This document shows positions 34,201-41,398 of a stretch of DNA of 64,000 nt, one piece after another (the stretch's first letter is position 1; each line of letters starts with the position of its first letter). Below the pieces are notes generated by a model, which saw nothing but the letters and a program-made list of their open reading frames with translations, searched no databases and was not told where the DNA came from. The translations under genes and the position numbers were made by a program. The stretch is taken from NCBI RefSeq assembly GCF_036711975.1, contig NC_091972.1, forward strand, positions 27,099,001-27,163,000, written 5' to 3'. The DNA is from Onthophagus taurus. Its lineage: Eukaryota; Arthropoda; Insecta; Coleoptera; Scarabaeidae.

Positions 34201-37200
34201 TGCATTTCAATTGAGTTACAGGAGTTATTGTTGTATTTGTTTAAAAGTTTTGAATTTTCCCTAATATATTTGCATAACGTTAATATATTAATATATTACC
34301 TCACCCTTTCTCTGCAGGAGTGATTGTTAGATTATTATTATTAATTGTGAAAGGATGGTATGGAATGGTCTCTATTTCCAATTTTTAGTTCATCGCATTT
34401 AGGCGGATTGTTAATGTTCCCAATCAAGGCTCTGCTGTCTGAAAAAAATTGATCAATATGTTTGTTGTGAGTCATTTGGGATTCTAGTTTAATTGCAAAG
34501 TCTACGGGTTTAATAAAGGACGAAACAGCAAATTTATTACCCAAATTGAGAATATCAACATCGTCAGTATCTAAATCTACTTTACAAATGTTCGTGAAGC
34601 GAGACGCAAAAACTATATTGTCAATATTGAACACATCAACAACAATATCGGGTTCTTAATGTCCTGAATCGATTAGAATTCTATATTCTCCAAATTATTT
34701 CAACAATTTGATGCGGTTGTAAGTTACAGTACTGGTTTTATCAAATCGCTGATTGCGCTGACATCATCAAATTTACAGCCTCGCAATCGAGTTCTTCTGG
34801 GGTCATTTTTAACATAGACTACTCTTTTTCTACATATGAATATTCTGTGTCCTAAATAATTCTCAATAACGCTCCTTCAATACCATTAGTAGTCATTAGT
34901 ACTTCTATCTAATTTTAAGCCCCTAAAATCGCCTGGAGGAGATGGAATTCTGCCTATTTTTCTGCAAAAAGGCTTAAAAGACCTTCTCCCAGTAATAATA
35001 TCCCTACATATAGCTAGCTACAGCTTTAGCTATATACCCACTCTATGGAGGAAAGTAAAGGTGTTCTTCATACCTAAAGGTGGTAGGCGTTCAAACGCGG
35101 ACCCCAAGGCATACAGACCAATTAGCATAACTTCATTTCTGCTCAAAGGAATGGAAAAGGTAACCGATCAATACCTTAGGAATAGAGTGCTTGTCACTAA
35201 CCCACTCCACCCTAGCCAACATGCTTACCAGAAAGCAAAATTAACAATTACCGCTCTCCATGCTTTAACTAGCACTTTAGAGGAGGCAATTATTGCAACC
35301 AAAGAGATAGCCCTATGTGCTTTCATAGATATAGAGGGTGCGTTGGATAACATCTTATATGAATCCATAGAGAAGACTCTAAACGTAAAAGACATACATC
35401 CGTCGACAATCAAGTGGTGTATAGCTATGTTAAAAAGTAGGCAGATCACAGCCAGTCTGGGAGGCGAGTCGCTGACTATAAGGCGCTATCACCTCTATTA
35501 TAGTGCCTGGTAGTTGATGACTTGATGAACACCCTAACTAAAAACGGATTTAAGATTCTAGGGTATGCTGATGACCTGGTAATCACAATCCGAGGTAAAT
35601 ATGGTTCAATCATAACTCAGCTAATACAGAAAGCCCTACTACCCATCAGTACATGGTGTAGAAGCAATGGGCTCAGCATCAATTCCAATAAAATCGAAAT
35701 AGTCCCTTTCATTCTTAGAAGGAAGCTACAAATAAAAGCACCCTCATTTGAAAGCAGAACTATTAACCTCAAAACAGAAGTTAGGGGTAATATTTGACAG
35801 TAAACTAAACTGGAACTCACACTTAGATAAGGTGAGGGAAAAGGCAATCACGGCAAACCAGATCTGCCGCAGGCTCCTAGGAAGGAACTGGGGTTTCAAA
35901 TCACGAATGGCTCACTGGGCCTTTCACAACAACAGCTCTCACAAATCCAGCGGTTAGCATGTCTTAACATAACGGGTGTAATGAGATTCTGTCCGACGGC
36001 TGCTTTGGAAGCCCTACTCGGCCTCACACCGCTCCATTTATATATACAAAAGGAGGCTGCCTCAAGTGCATTATCACTGAAAACAGTTTCTTCACTAAAG
36101 TTGATGCAGGGTAACCTCAGAGGACACCTCGAGACCCTCAAGGACCCCTGTCTAAATCACCTGAGTGAAATTAAAACGGACCTTATACCGACAGAATACA
36201 ATTTCAACCAGCCGTATAAGTATAAAATAAAATTCAATGAAAACGATGAAAATTAATTTATTTTAAGTGATCGGTGCTACATATGTTTCGAGAATTGGAT
36301 CTCGTCTTCAGGCACAACTAAAATAAGAGGAACGTGAGAAAATAATCTCATTCGTGAAATTAATTTAAATAGTAGTTATCGTCAAAAGTTTCTTTTATAA
36401 AAAGTACATAGAAACAGGAGTTGATATAGGATCTTGAAAACGTAATTTCTGTATCTATAAATTAACAATAAAATCAACAATATGTCGCCATATAAAATTA
36501 AAGAAACAACAAGTAAGTATAAGCATAAAATATGAATAAAAATAAAAATAAAAACGTGAAATTTACGTGTCATATAATCAAAATGATAAAATAAAAGTTG
36601 TAAGTTACAGGGACTTGAATCATATGAGGCTCCAAATAAAGTAAAACGAACGTAGATCAAATTATAATTGATTAACAAACAACAAATTAACAGATTCATC
36701 GAACCCACGTTAGTGTCTTAAATGTGACAAAATAATTCGACTAATTTTTATTTTATCAGTTTGATTATATGACCGTCTATATTTTTTTAATTTATTTTTT
36801 AATTTGAGTTACGTAATGAAGTTCATTACCGCACTGATTTCATTACGTAACGCATTTTTAGCCCAATCAGAAAAAATTTAATTTATTGAAATGAGCAACA
36901 ATAGAAAAGAAAAAGTGCTACCTATTTAAAGAGAAGCAATACTATTTATTATAAACATTAATTGTTATTTAGGTTTTTTTTTTGTCCATATTCATCAGCA
37001 TTTATAATTAAGACAAATAACTTTTTCGGACACTCACTGAAAATGGCCTATATTTCCTTATTACAAATCGTAAAGAAAAGTAGCTCATTTCTTTATAGCA
37101 ACCATGTTGTAACTGTAAATCACCACATGTTAGTGACGATTTTGATAACATCTCCTGATGAACTCCTGATGAATCACTACTTTATTGTTTTTGTTTGGTT

Positions 37201-38772
37201 GCTGTAGTGAGCGAAACGGCAGAAACGACAATTTGATTCTCGAGCTCGTGGGGTAACCTTTTTAATAATTTCTTATAGAATGTAGGTAATTCATTTAAAT
37301 TGAATTGAAATTGAAAATTCGTGATTCGTAAAGAAAAAAGTATACTTTCTTTACTTATAATACAAATAACTATTTTTCTTTTTGTACACATCAAAAGTAC
37401 AAAAAGACAAAAATTATTTGTCTTAATTAACTGTTATGTTTTTACATTTCGAAACACTTATTCCAGATGAGTAAACATGTTGTTGAAACTGACATTAATT
37501 CAAAATTGTCAACAATCATTTCAAAATATTTTTATAAATGTCAAAAGCTTTTTAAGACCTTTTCAAAGAAATTGATTTTTAAGTAATTTTTAGCAGTCGT
37601 AGATAAAATGTTGTATATCACACGTGGGCTAGAGCATAATTACAGTACTCGTGTGATTACACGACCCTGTCTACGACCTCGTTGTGCAATTCTCCACACT
37701 CGTACAATAATTATGTTTCTAGCACACTTGTAGTATAAATAACTAATACATAGTATATAGAGTAAAATTAATTGATAAATTACTTGTAAATTTACTTCCT
37801 TGATTGTAAATTTTCCTTATAAGGATTAATTTTCCTATCTCAACTGAATAGTACGACCATATCATAGGGTTCAAATTACCAATGAACACATTGGTAATCG
37901 GTCCTATTATTTTTCTCAATGTAGAGTAAACGGAAATCTTGATGGTGCTCTTGGTACAGCATGAACAGATGGCATACAATGAATCCGGTACTGAGATATT
38001 TGGCCCTGAAGATGTATTTGATGTTTATAAAATATTCTTCTGTATATTACAGCTTTCTATTTCTAATATATATTCTTCGGCCGTTTCAATATCGGCAGCC
38101 TACCAGATCTTCACTTTTAATCTATGTCTATATTATTGACCAAGTCCAATTCAAACAAAAATCTTTCTCCAAGTTTATCGATAAGTTAATCTTTCTCCAT
38201 AATAGTCCTCCGATCCTTGTCTACAATGCCACGGACCAGGTTGCCCTTAAATTTCGACACATTATGAAAATCCGCGAAGTAATACGCCACTTTTTTTCCA
38301 ATTCCCTCATAACATCATTTCTTCATGCCTGATAGCATTAGCACAATTTCATCTACATGTATTACTAGAACCATGTGCCATAAATGTCATTCTTTAAGAT
38401 AATCTTCGATTTAGACCAATTTTATAAAATTTATCTAAATATCCATTTTTTGATTTAACCTTCTATCATTCCAGTAAAATATTAAAGAAATACTTGCATT
38501 TTCATTTGATAAATTTTCCATCGTATTGTAGTATATTAACATATTTCAGTATAAGAAGACTAGATGAAACTTCAATTACAAATCGTTTAAGATCACAGTG
38601 GATGTCTAGAAAACCAACCTGTTTTAAAGAACAATATTTAGCAGCTTCTGTTGGTTTAAACGAATTTCTCCCCTTAGCTACATTGCTGTTCTTTGGCTAT
38701 TTAAATAGTTATATTATCTTAATCGGCGAGATATTTTGGAGAAGATTTGATAACAAACAAAAAATAAAATAA
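19291..38772 (+). CDS. Ionotropic receptor IR-C (IR75 group), eight exons, 602 aa
   Basis: Paralogue of IR-B starting only 202 bases after its stop. My exons are 19291-19417, 19494-19651, 22446-22754, 22808-22935, 29294-29461, 29520-29952, 30004-30266 and 38550-38772, 1809 nt in total and in frame. Five exon lengths are identical to IR-B. Exon 6 (433 nt) equals IR-B exons 6 plus 7 (221+212). Signal peptide is MNRLVILLLCIYNVYS. S1 contains GYPDKNNTFDG and RADMGTGVYARPDR. M1 is at about 322-341, M3 at about 382-406 and M4 at about 568-590. S2 has FSYFTELNTGYPIIEKTF. Its introns reach 2.8, 6.4 and 8.3 kb through transposon insertion. AATAAA at 38881-38886 is a likely polyadenylation signal. The reading frame is undamaged, so I call it functional. 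Confidence 0.88.
19806..20268. mobile_element. MITE with pogo/Tigger-type ends
   Basis: The ends are TAGTAAAACCTCGG and the reverse complement CAGTAAAACCTCGA, each next to TA, the Tc1/mariner/pogo target. Subterminal CCGTTA words also match in inverted orientation. The first base of the left end is C-to-T changed. No transposase is encoded. It is in IR-C intron 2. Confidence 0.75.
20540..21890 (-). pseudogene. PLE reverse transcriptase lacking its GIY-YIG core
   Basis: The minus strand reads IYGLPKIHKPDYALLS near 21780, then MLVSFDVESLFTRV, GAAMGSPMSPVIANFYME and the catalytic WLRYVDDTFVI (21635-21354). QLPFLDVLISRKTDG and a basic linker follow (21293-20979). After KDKLT at about 20830 the frame jumps directly to sequence decoding as QQSAVAEHCYKGGHS and EIHRDGNNMNREDGWELS. 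The latter lies C-terminal to the GIY-YIG nuclease in PLEs, so the nuclease core itself is deleted. The family assignment is secure; the copy is broken in several frames. Confidence 0.82.
21895..22320 (+). pseudogene. PLE C-terminal fragment with GIY-YIG endonuclease start
   Basis: It opens with PRKQKDDSVSTTPAGF, the same linker found in the minus copy, and continues through VYRLSCSCDKYYVGQTGRNI and IECRIKEHES. YVGQTGR plus the downstream R are the GIY-YIG signature used by PLEs to nick target DNA. The protein is cut off when the terminal repeat begins near 22200. Confidence 0.8.
22322..22381 (+). repeat. Period-6 TAGNNN array in the PLE terminus
   Basis: TAG recurs every six bases, ten times in perfect register (22322, 22328 ... 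22376), while the other three positions vary. A shorter inverted run lies at 20345-20372, and longer ones at 60419-60478 and about 60022-60085. Confidence 0.85.
23590..23860 (-). repeat. Dispersed LINE-tail repeat, copy 2
   Basis: Same family and orientation as 8995-9330. Matching parts include TTATTTGTAAGCACAATTTT, CTATCCATACGC and GCAGCCTGAAATT. Confidence 0.5.
23977..24290 (+). mobile_element. Small composite element with LINE-derived and DDE-derived pieces, copy 1
   Basis: The ends are inverted: TATACAGGGTAATTTTCAACC on the left and, reverse-complemented on the right, TATACAGGCTGATTCTCAACC. Inside, 24061-24120 decodes as IEYYSDDAVLLANTEDGIQ, a reverse-transcriptase catalytic box (Y.DD). 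It is followed by FNIAAEEVNI and then directly by KQGLRNQIQT, which belongs to a DDE transposase C-terminus. A related copy is at 31355-31815. Confidence 0.6.
25168..25849. mobile_element. Inner non-autonomous hAT element
   Basis: Ends CAAGGTTGCCAGGT and, reverse-complemented, CAGGGTTGCCAGGT (13 of 14 match). They are flanked by the exact 8-bp duplication GTGTAGAG (25160-25167, 25850-25857). The LINE coding sequence resumes across the site. Inside are a palindromic TTGATTATATATAAT pair near 25548 and 25795 and two direct copies of GATAGA.ATAGAAGCGTACTG. No gene is visible. Confidence 0.88.
25870..27120 (-). pseudogene. LINE reverse transcriptase (jockey/CR1 group)
   Basis: The order on the minus strand is NFRPISILSTLLKAIERL, LLVLLDFSKAFDFVDHALL (26894-26619), a short break, then GDPQGSVLGPLLFSIF and the catalytic HLYADDLQLYI (26579 onward). 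LNLNPGKTQPIVFGTR and the thumb follow, ending near 25850 where the inner hAT interrupts. A frame break near 26610 and the interruption inactivate it. The YADD box is intact. Confidence 0.85.
28180..28640 (+). pseudogene. Jockey-type LINE RT fragment
   Basis: Decoding shows FVEHLADIFIIIHTEI, then FDLITGKILKYLSRTGVVML, and later KFFEKLLLKILRPIIV, followed by a decayed region aligned with the usual H.FGFR..HST box. These are successive blocks of the N-terminal RT region. Frames shift between them. Confidence 0.65.
28659..28684. repeat. Perfect short hairpin
   Basis: AGAGTTGAGAT and ATCTCAACTCT, 11 pairs with a loop of four A. It directly follows the LINE relic. Its function is unknown. Confidence 0.8.
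30755..31000 (+). pseudogene. mariner/IS630-like DDE transposase C-terminal fragment
   Basis: Reads RGWIGRGSPLAWPSRSPDLN, LNFYFWGHLKSIVY and VNIEQGLRNQIQTAA. SPDLNP..FYFWG carries the third acidic position of this transposase group, whose N-terminal half bears a DUF4817-type helix-turn-helix. A stop follows at 30943-30946. The first two catalytic Asp regions are absent. Confidence 0.75.
31285..31345 (+). pseudogene. LINE RT motif-A fragment
   Basis: Decodes as AAFLFVDLTKTFDKVRIKEL, the first catalytic-Asp block of a non-LTR reverse transcriptase. It is upstream of the composite element copy at 31355-31815 and probably belongs with it. Confidence 0.6.
31355..31815 (+). mobile_element. Composite LINE/DDE element, copy 2, with a PLE insertion
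   Basis: It shares with 23977-24290 the words CATTTAACATTGCAGCT, GAGCAAGGATTGCGAAATC... and a long 3' end (CTTCACTTATTACTCATT, then AATCAACCTGTATA). Copy 2 keeps more of the transposase tail (GCTGCCGAGACAATCCGCC). It also contains PLE sequence at 31612-31735. Confidence 0.6.
31612..31735 (+). mobile_element. PLE fragment with perfect 17-bp hairpin
   Basis: 31612-31677 decodes as LPFLDVLVTRRTNGDMELGV, matching the PLE linker at 21250. It jumps at once to a hairpin at 31675-31711 (CCGGAGTTAATTGAACT, loop AAA, perfect complement) and then to the PLE terminus CCGGCCGTGAAAGCCTTCG. Confidence 0.75.
31900..32170 (-). pseudogene. PLE C-terminal fragment
   Basis: The minus strand reads RIKLNLERHIKRYKSIPDW, TERSYRTNNHHKIDFDDTKI, then NDAIKICHSNNIKKEDEMEL and LSRTL. 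This is the segment following the GIY-YIG nuclease in PLEs (compare NMNREDGWELSRTW at 20650). It has at least one stop. Confidence 0.65.
32649..32825. mobile_element. MITE with CCGTATTT ends
   Basis: The left end CCGTATTTTCTCGAAT and the right end (reverse complement CCGTATTTGCTCGAAT) match and are both next to TA. The ATCCGCA subterminal word is also inverted. No gene. Confidence 0.72.
33593..33808 (-). pseudogene. DDE transposase N-terminal helix-turn-helix fragment (DUF4817-type)
   Basis: A 71-codon stretch: LPDRRTFQRLVDGLRETGSL, then KPKKRTVVEKRATHEIN and LVENNPQVNVER. The pattern of a helix-turn-helix, then RLRETGS.KPK, then VEENP matches the N-terminus of insect DDE transposases like those at 47450-47720 and 63921. 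The catalytic half is not nearby on this strand. Confidence 0.65.
34341..34634 (-). pseudogene. Possible PLE N-terminal fragment
   Basis: A 97-codon stretch with DILNLGNKFAVSSFIKPVDF, which resembles the LNLG.KFA... segment upstream of the RT in PLEs, and ending near PKCDELKIG. No catalytic residue is covered. The call rests on one motif. Confidence 0.35.
34915..36255 (+). mobile_element. Jockey-like LINE fragment
   Basis: Truncated at both ends and lacking the endonuclease. The coding part is described in the next entry. A hammerhead-like relic on the opposite strand begins about 30 bases past its end. Confidence 0.8.
34915..36255 (+). pseudogene. LINE reverse transcriptase (jockey-like)
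   Basis: Blocks in order: SPGGDGILPIFLQKGLKDLL, FFIPKGGRR, KAYRPISITSFLLKGMEKV, HPSQHAYQKAKLTITALHAL, ALCAFIDIEGALDNI (motif A), a break near 35500, ILGYADDLVITI (catalytic YADD), GLSINSNKIEIVPF, LGVIFDSKLNWNSHL and RLLGRNWGFKSRMAHWAF. An internal deletion then joins to LACLNITGVMR-type sequence and ALEALLGLTPLHLY. The missing stretch normally holds the segment after HWAF. Several stops and frame changes; the RT clade is approximate. Confidence 0.8.
36285..36311 (-). ncRNA. Hammerhead-ribozyme-like core, relic
   Basis: Minus strand: CTGAAGA (36311-36305), stem CGAGA...TCTC with loop TCCAAT, then GAAAC (36289-36285). The same CTGAAGA variant as at 10044-10067. Stem III and stem I were not resolved. 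Confidence 0.45.
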
Positions 38773-38995
38773 AGACGTTAAATCGTTTAAATACAGAAAC
38801 GTTTTAAGTACTAATAAGAATTAATAATGAGTCACATGTAGAATTTCGAATCAAGATACGATTTATTCAGAAAGTTTCGTAATAAATTTTCTAAAATCCT
38901 TAAATATTTATGTTATCTTATCAAATATATCCCTTAAAATCTCATTTAAAACGTTGCGTACAATAAAAAAAAATTAGTAACTTTTAAAGGGGAAG

Positions 38996-40501
38996 ATGAT
39001 ATCAACACGATTTATAAAGTTAAGTTTATTTATAGTGGTTTCAATAATAAGTTTAATAATAATAGTAATTAAATTTACTCAAACACAAAAGAATGTGATT
39101 CAAGACTCTCAACATCCCCACGAACAAGATATCAATCGAAATATTAATCTAGAATTGAATGAAGAATTTAATGACTTTCTTAAGACGAAAACGAACAAAA
39201 ATAATACACTTAAAGATCTCTCGAATTTTCCATGGATCTTTTACAAAGTCAATTCAACAGAAAAATCCAACGAAGTTAATAAAGAATGTAAAAATTTTCC
39301 CAAATTAAAAGATATCAGCTTTAATAATTTTTATTGGCAAAAATCAATATTTAATGGTGTTGAATTTTATTTATTCGGAGCTTATTTAGATATTCGTCCA
39401 AAAAATGGTCCCGTTGTTCGAATTTTAACAATGACTAATGCTTTGAATTTTGAAATACCAACAAAGTGTTTGTTGTGGACCGAAAATGAAGCAATAGAAA
39501 CAAATTTAACATGGAAAACTTATCTTTGGAGTGAAGAATGGGGACATCAAACGAATGATTTATACCAACCATTTTTAATTAATTGTGCTATCCCGGAAAT
39601 GTTTAAAAATGAAGTTATTTACTCAGTTTCTCTAATTGGAAGTGATATTTGTGAAACACCCAGTAATAACTTATACGTTAATTATGATTATGGTTTAGAA
39701 AAGAAAACAAAAATTGGTGTTTGTTTTAATGGCTTCAATTTGGTTGATGAATATTCGATAAAACTATTGGAATGGATAGAACTAATTAAATTATTAGGAG
39801 GATCAAATATTTATATTTATAATTTAGAAACGCACCAAAACATTTCAAGATTATTAAATTATTACGAGAAAAAAGGATTTGTCGAGGTCATTGAATCTTC
39901 TTTACCTGGAAAATATCCTAATCACAAATACTTACAAAATATTTACTTAGAAAAATATCCAGGAGTAAAAGAATTAGTTGAAATGATTTATTACAATGAT
40001 TGTTTTTATAAAAACATTTATAACCACGATTATATTTTATTCCTCGATATAAACGAACTTATAATACCAAACAACAGTGATTGGATCAGTTTATTAGCAT
40101 CTACATTGGATAATTCCTCTTATTATTACACCAAAGAAGTTTATTTCTTCGGAAATAATAAAAGTATCGATGGTGTTCCAAATTATATGAAGAAATTAAA
40201 AAGCATTTATCGATTAAAGGATGTACTTGGATTATCTGGAAAATCCTTCCAGAGTACTCGAGATGTATTGGTTGCTTATAATAAATTTCCCTTGAAGTGT
40301 TTTAGTAAAAATGGTAGATGTGACGGAGTGCAAATTGATACAAATTTAGCAAGATTATTTTCTTACAAAGAAAGTTGTCTGGAAATATTAAATGAATGTG
40401 AAGAAATGGAAAATTTGGTTTTGGATGAAAGTTTATGGAAATATAAAGAAAGATTAATAAATCATCTTAGTGAAAGTATTAAAGAATTAGATCTTGAATA
40501 A
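38996..40501 (+). CDS. GT92-family (DUF23) glycosyltransferase, type II membrane protein
   Basis: A single-exon 501-aa protein starting at ATG 38996. Residues 7-28 are a hydrophobic anchor near the N-terminus, so it is probably Golgi-located with a lumenal catalytic domain. The GT92 domain spans about 115-450: VEFYLFGAYLDIRPKNGPVV (122-141), then KIGVCFNGFNLVDEYSIKLL (239-258), LIKLLGGSNIYIYNL, IYYNDCFYKNIYNHDYILFL and D351-I-N-E354, the likely metal-binding acidic block. KLKSIYRLKDV and KSFQSTRDVLV follow. GT92 enzymes in animals add galactose to N-glycan core fucose, but the substrate here is inferred only. ATTAAA at 40525-40530 may be the polyadenylation signal. It lies 223 bases after IR-C, same strand. 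No frame damage. Confidence 0.88.
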   Translation: MISTRFIKLSLFIVVSIISLIIIVIKFTQTQKNVIQDSQHPHEQDINRNINLELNEEFNDFLKTKTNKNNTLKDLSNFPWIFYKVNSTEKSNEVNKECKNFPKLKDISFNNFYWQKSIFNGVEFYLFGAYLDIRPKNGPVVRILTMTNALNFEIPTKCLLWTENEAIETNLTWKTYLWSEEWGHQTNDLYQPFLINCAIPEMFKNEVIYSVSLIGSDICETPSNNLYVNYDYGLEKKTKIGVCFNGFNLVDEYSIKLLEWIELIKLLGGSNIYIYNLETHQNISRLLNYYEKKGFVEVIESSLPGKYPNHKYLQNIYLEKYPGVKELVEMIYYNDCFYKNIYNHDYILFLDINELIIPNNSDWISLLASTLDNSSYYYTKEVYFFGNNKSIDGVPNYMKKLKSIYRLKDVLGLSGKSFQSTRDVLVAYNKFPLKCFSKNGRCDGVQIDTNLARLFSYKESCLEILNECEEMENLVLDESLWKYKERLINHLSESIKELDLE

Positions 40502-40950
40502 TATATTGTAATATCGTATTTATTATTAAAGTATTTATAAAGTCAAATATAAATTTTTTTAAATAATAACTAAGAATAGAAAATATCTTATTAGTGTTCT
40601 TAAAGGTTTTAGATATAAAAGGGATTAAATGAGTAAACCACGAATCAATGTTTTGGTAATGACTGATAAATACAATAACTTATAATTGCGAAACAAAAAA
40701 ACAATTTATTGAGGTCTGAGAATAGTAATCATACAAATTTGTTTCATTACAAAAATATTAGTTTAAATAATCTCTTTTAGTGATTGTTTTAATAGAAACT
40801 TTTTTAATTACGATTACATCTTATTCCTTTATAATAAATATCAAAAATAATTAATCATTCCAAATAACACTAATTAAAATCTCCGTCATAGATAATCCAT
40901 TATAGCATTGTATAGGTACTGTACGAGGATGTACAATATCATGTACAATA
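40502..40950. other. 3' flank of the GT92 gene
   Basis: Very AT-rich with no coding signal. It ends at the GTACAATA word that also abuts the gypsy element on the right. Confidence 0.5.
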
Positions 40951-40959
40951 TTTTTATTG

Positions 40960-41117
40960 AATTTTAAAAATTATTTTTATTCTACCACATTTTAGGTTGT
41001 TAATGGATAATTTATTTTTTTAATCTGTTTTTTGTTTTTTGTAAATTATATAACAAATAATTTTATTAAAAACAACTTTTCATGGCACACTTTTTGTGGT
41101 GCATGGCACACTACAAT
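40960..41117 (-). repeat. gypsy 3' LTR
   Basis: Starts TGTAGTGTGCCATGCACC on the minus strand after the polypurine tract. It contains AATAAA words and a duplicated GTGTGCCATG. Confidence 0.65.
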
Positions 41118-41398
41118 ACTCCCCCTTCCGTGAAAAAGAAATTAATAAGAAGAGGAAGAGAAAACAATGGTACAACTTAAGAAAGTAATATGTTGTAGTA
41201 ATAAAAAATAACGATTATATGTTAAAATGTACTTTTCTATTCGGGGATGACACATGTTTATCTATTTCCGAATTATTAAATTTAATACTTTCATTAAAGA
41301 TAACCGCGGGCTTAAGGCGATCGATATTAACAATAATTTTATCATTGCCTTTCTGAATTACGAAATATTTGGTTGAGAACTTTGAAAGGTCTTTCGTA

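Larger units (their letters stand above)
30267..38549. other. IR-C last intron (8.3 kb), repeat graveyard
   Basis: Donor TCTG|GTAGGT, acceptor TTTCAG|TATAAG. The recognised elements are listed separately. Stretches 32830-33590, 33810-34340, 34640-34910, 36320-38540 hold no gene I can support; the last includes cytosine-poor DNA and a partly palindromic CACGTG/GTGTGATTACACG patch near 37620-37730. Confidence 0.65.

Noticed and set aside
36382-36708. Minus-strand 108-aa hydrophobic frame
   Set aside because: Very low complexity derived from A-rich DNA; no family features.
37620-37735. Possible palindrome around GTGTGATTACACG
   Set aside because: Only short stretches pair; not enough to define an element.
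37939-38332. Overlapping frames near the last IR-C exon
   Set aside because: No motif found and no splice partner in phase with IR-C.
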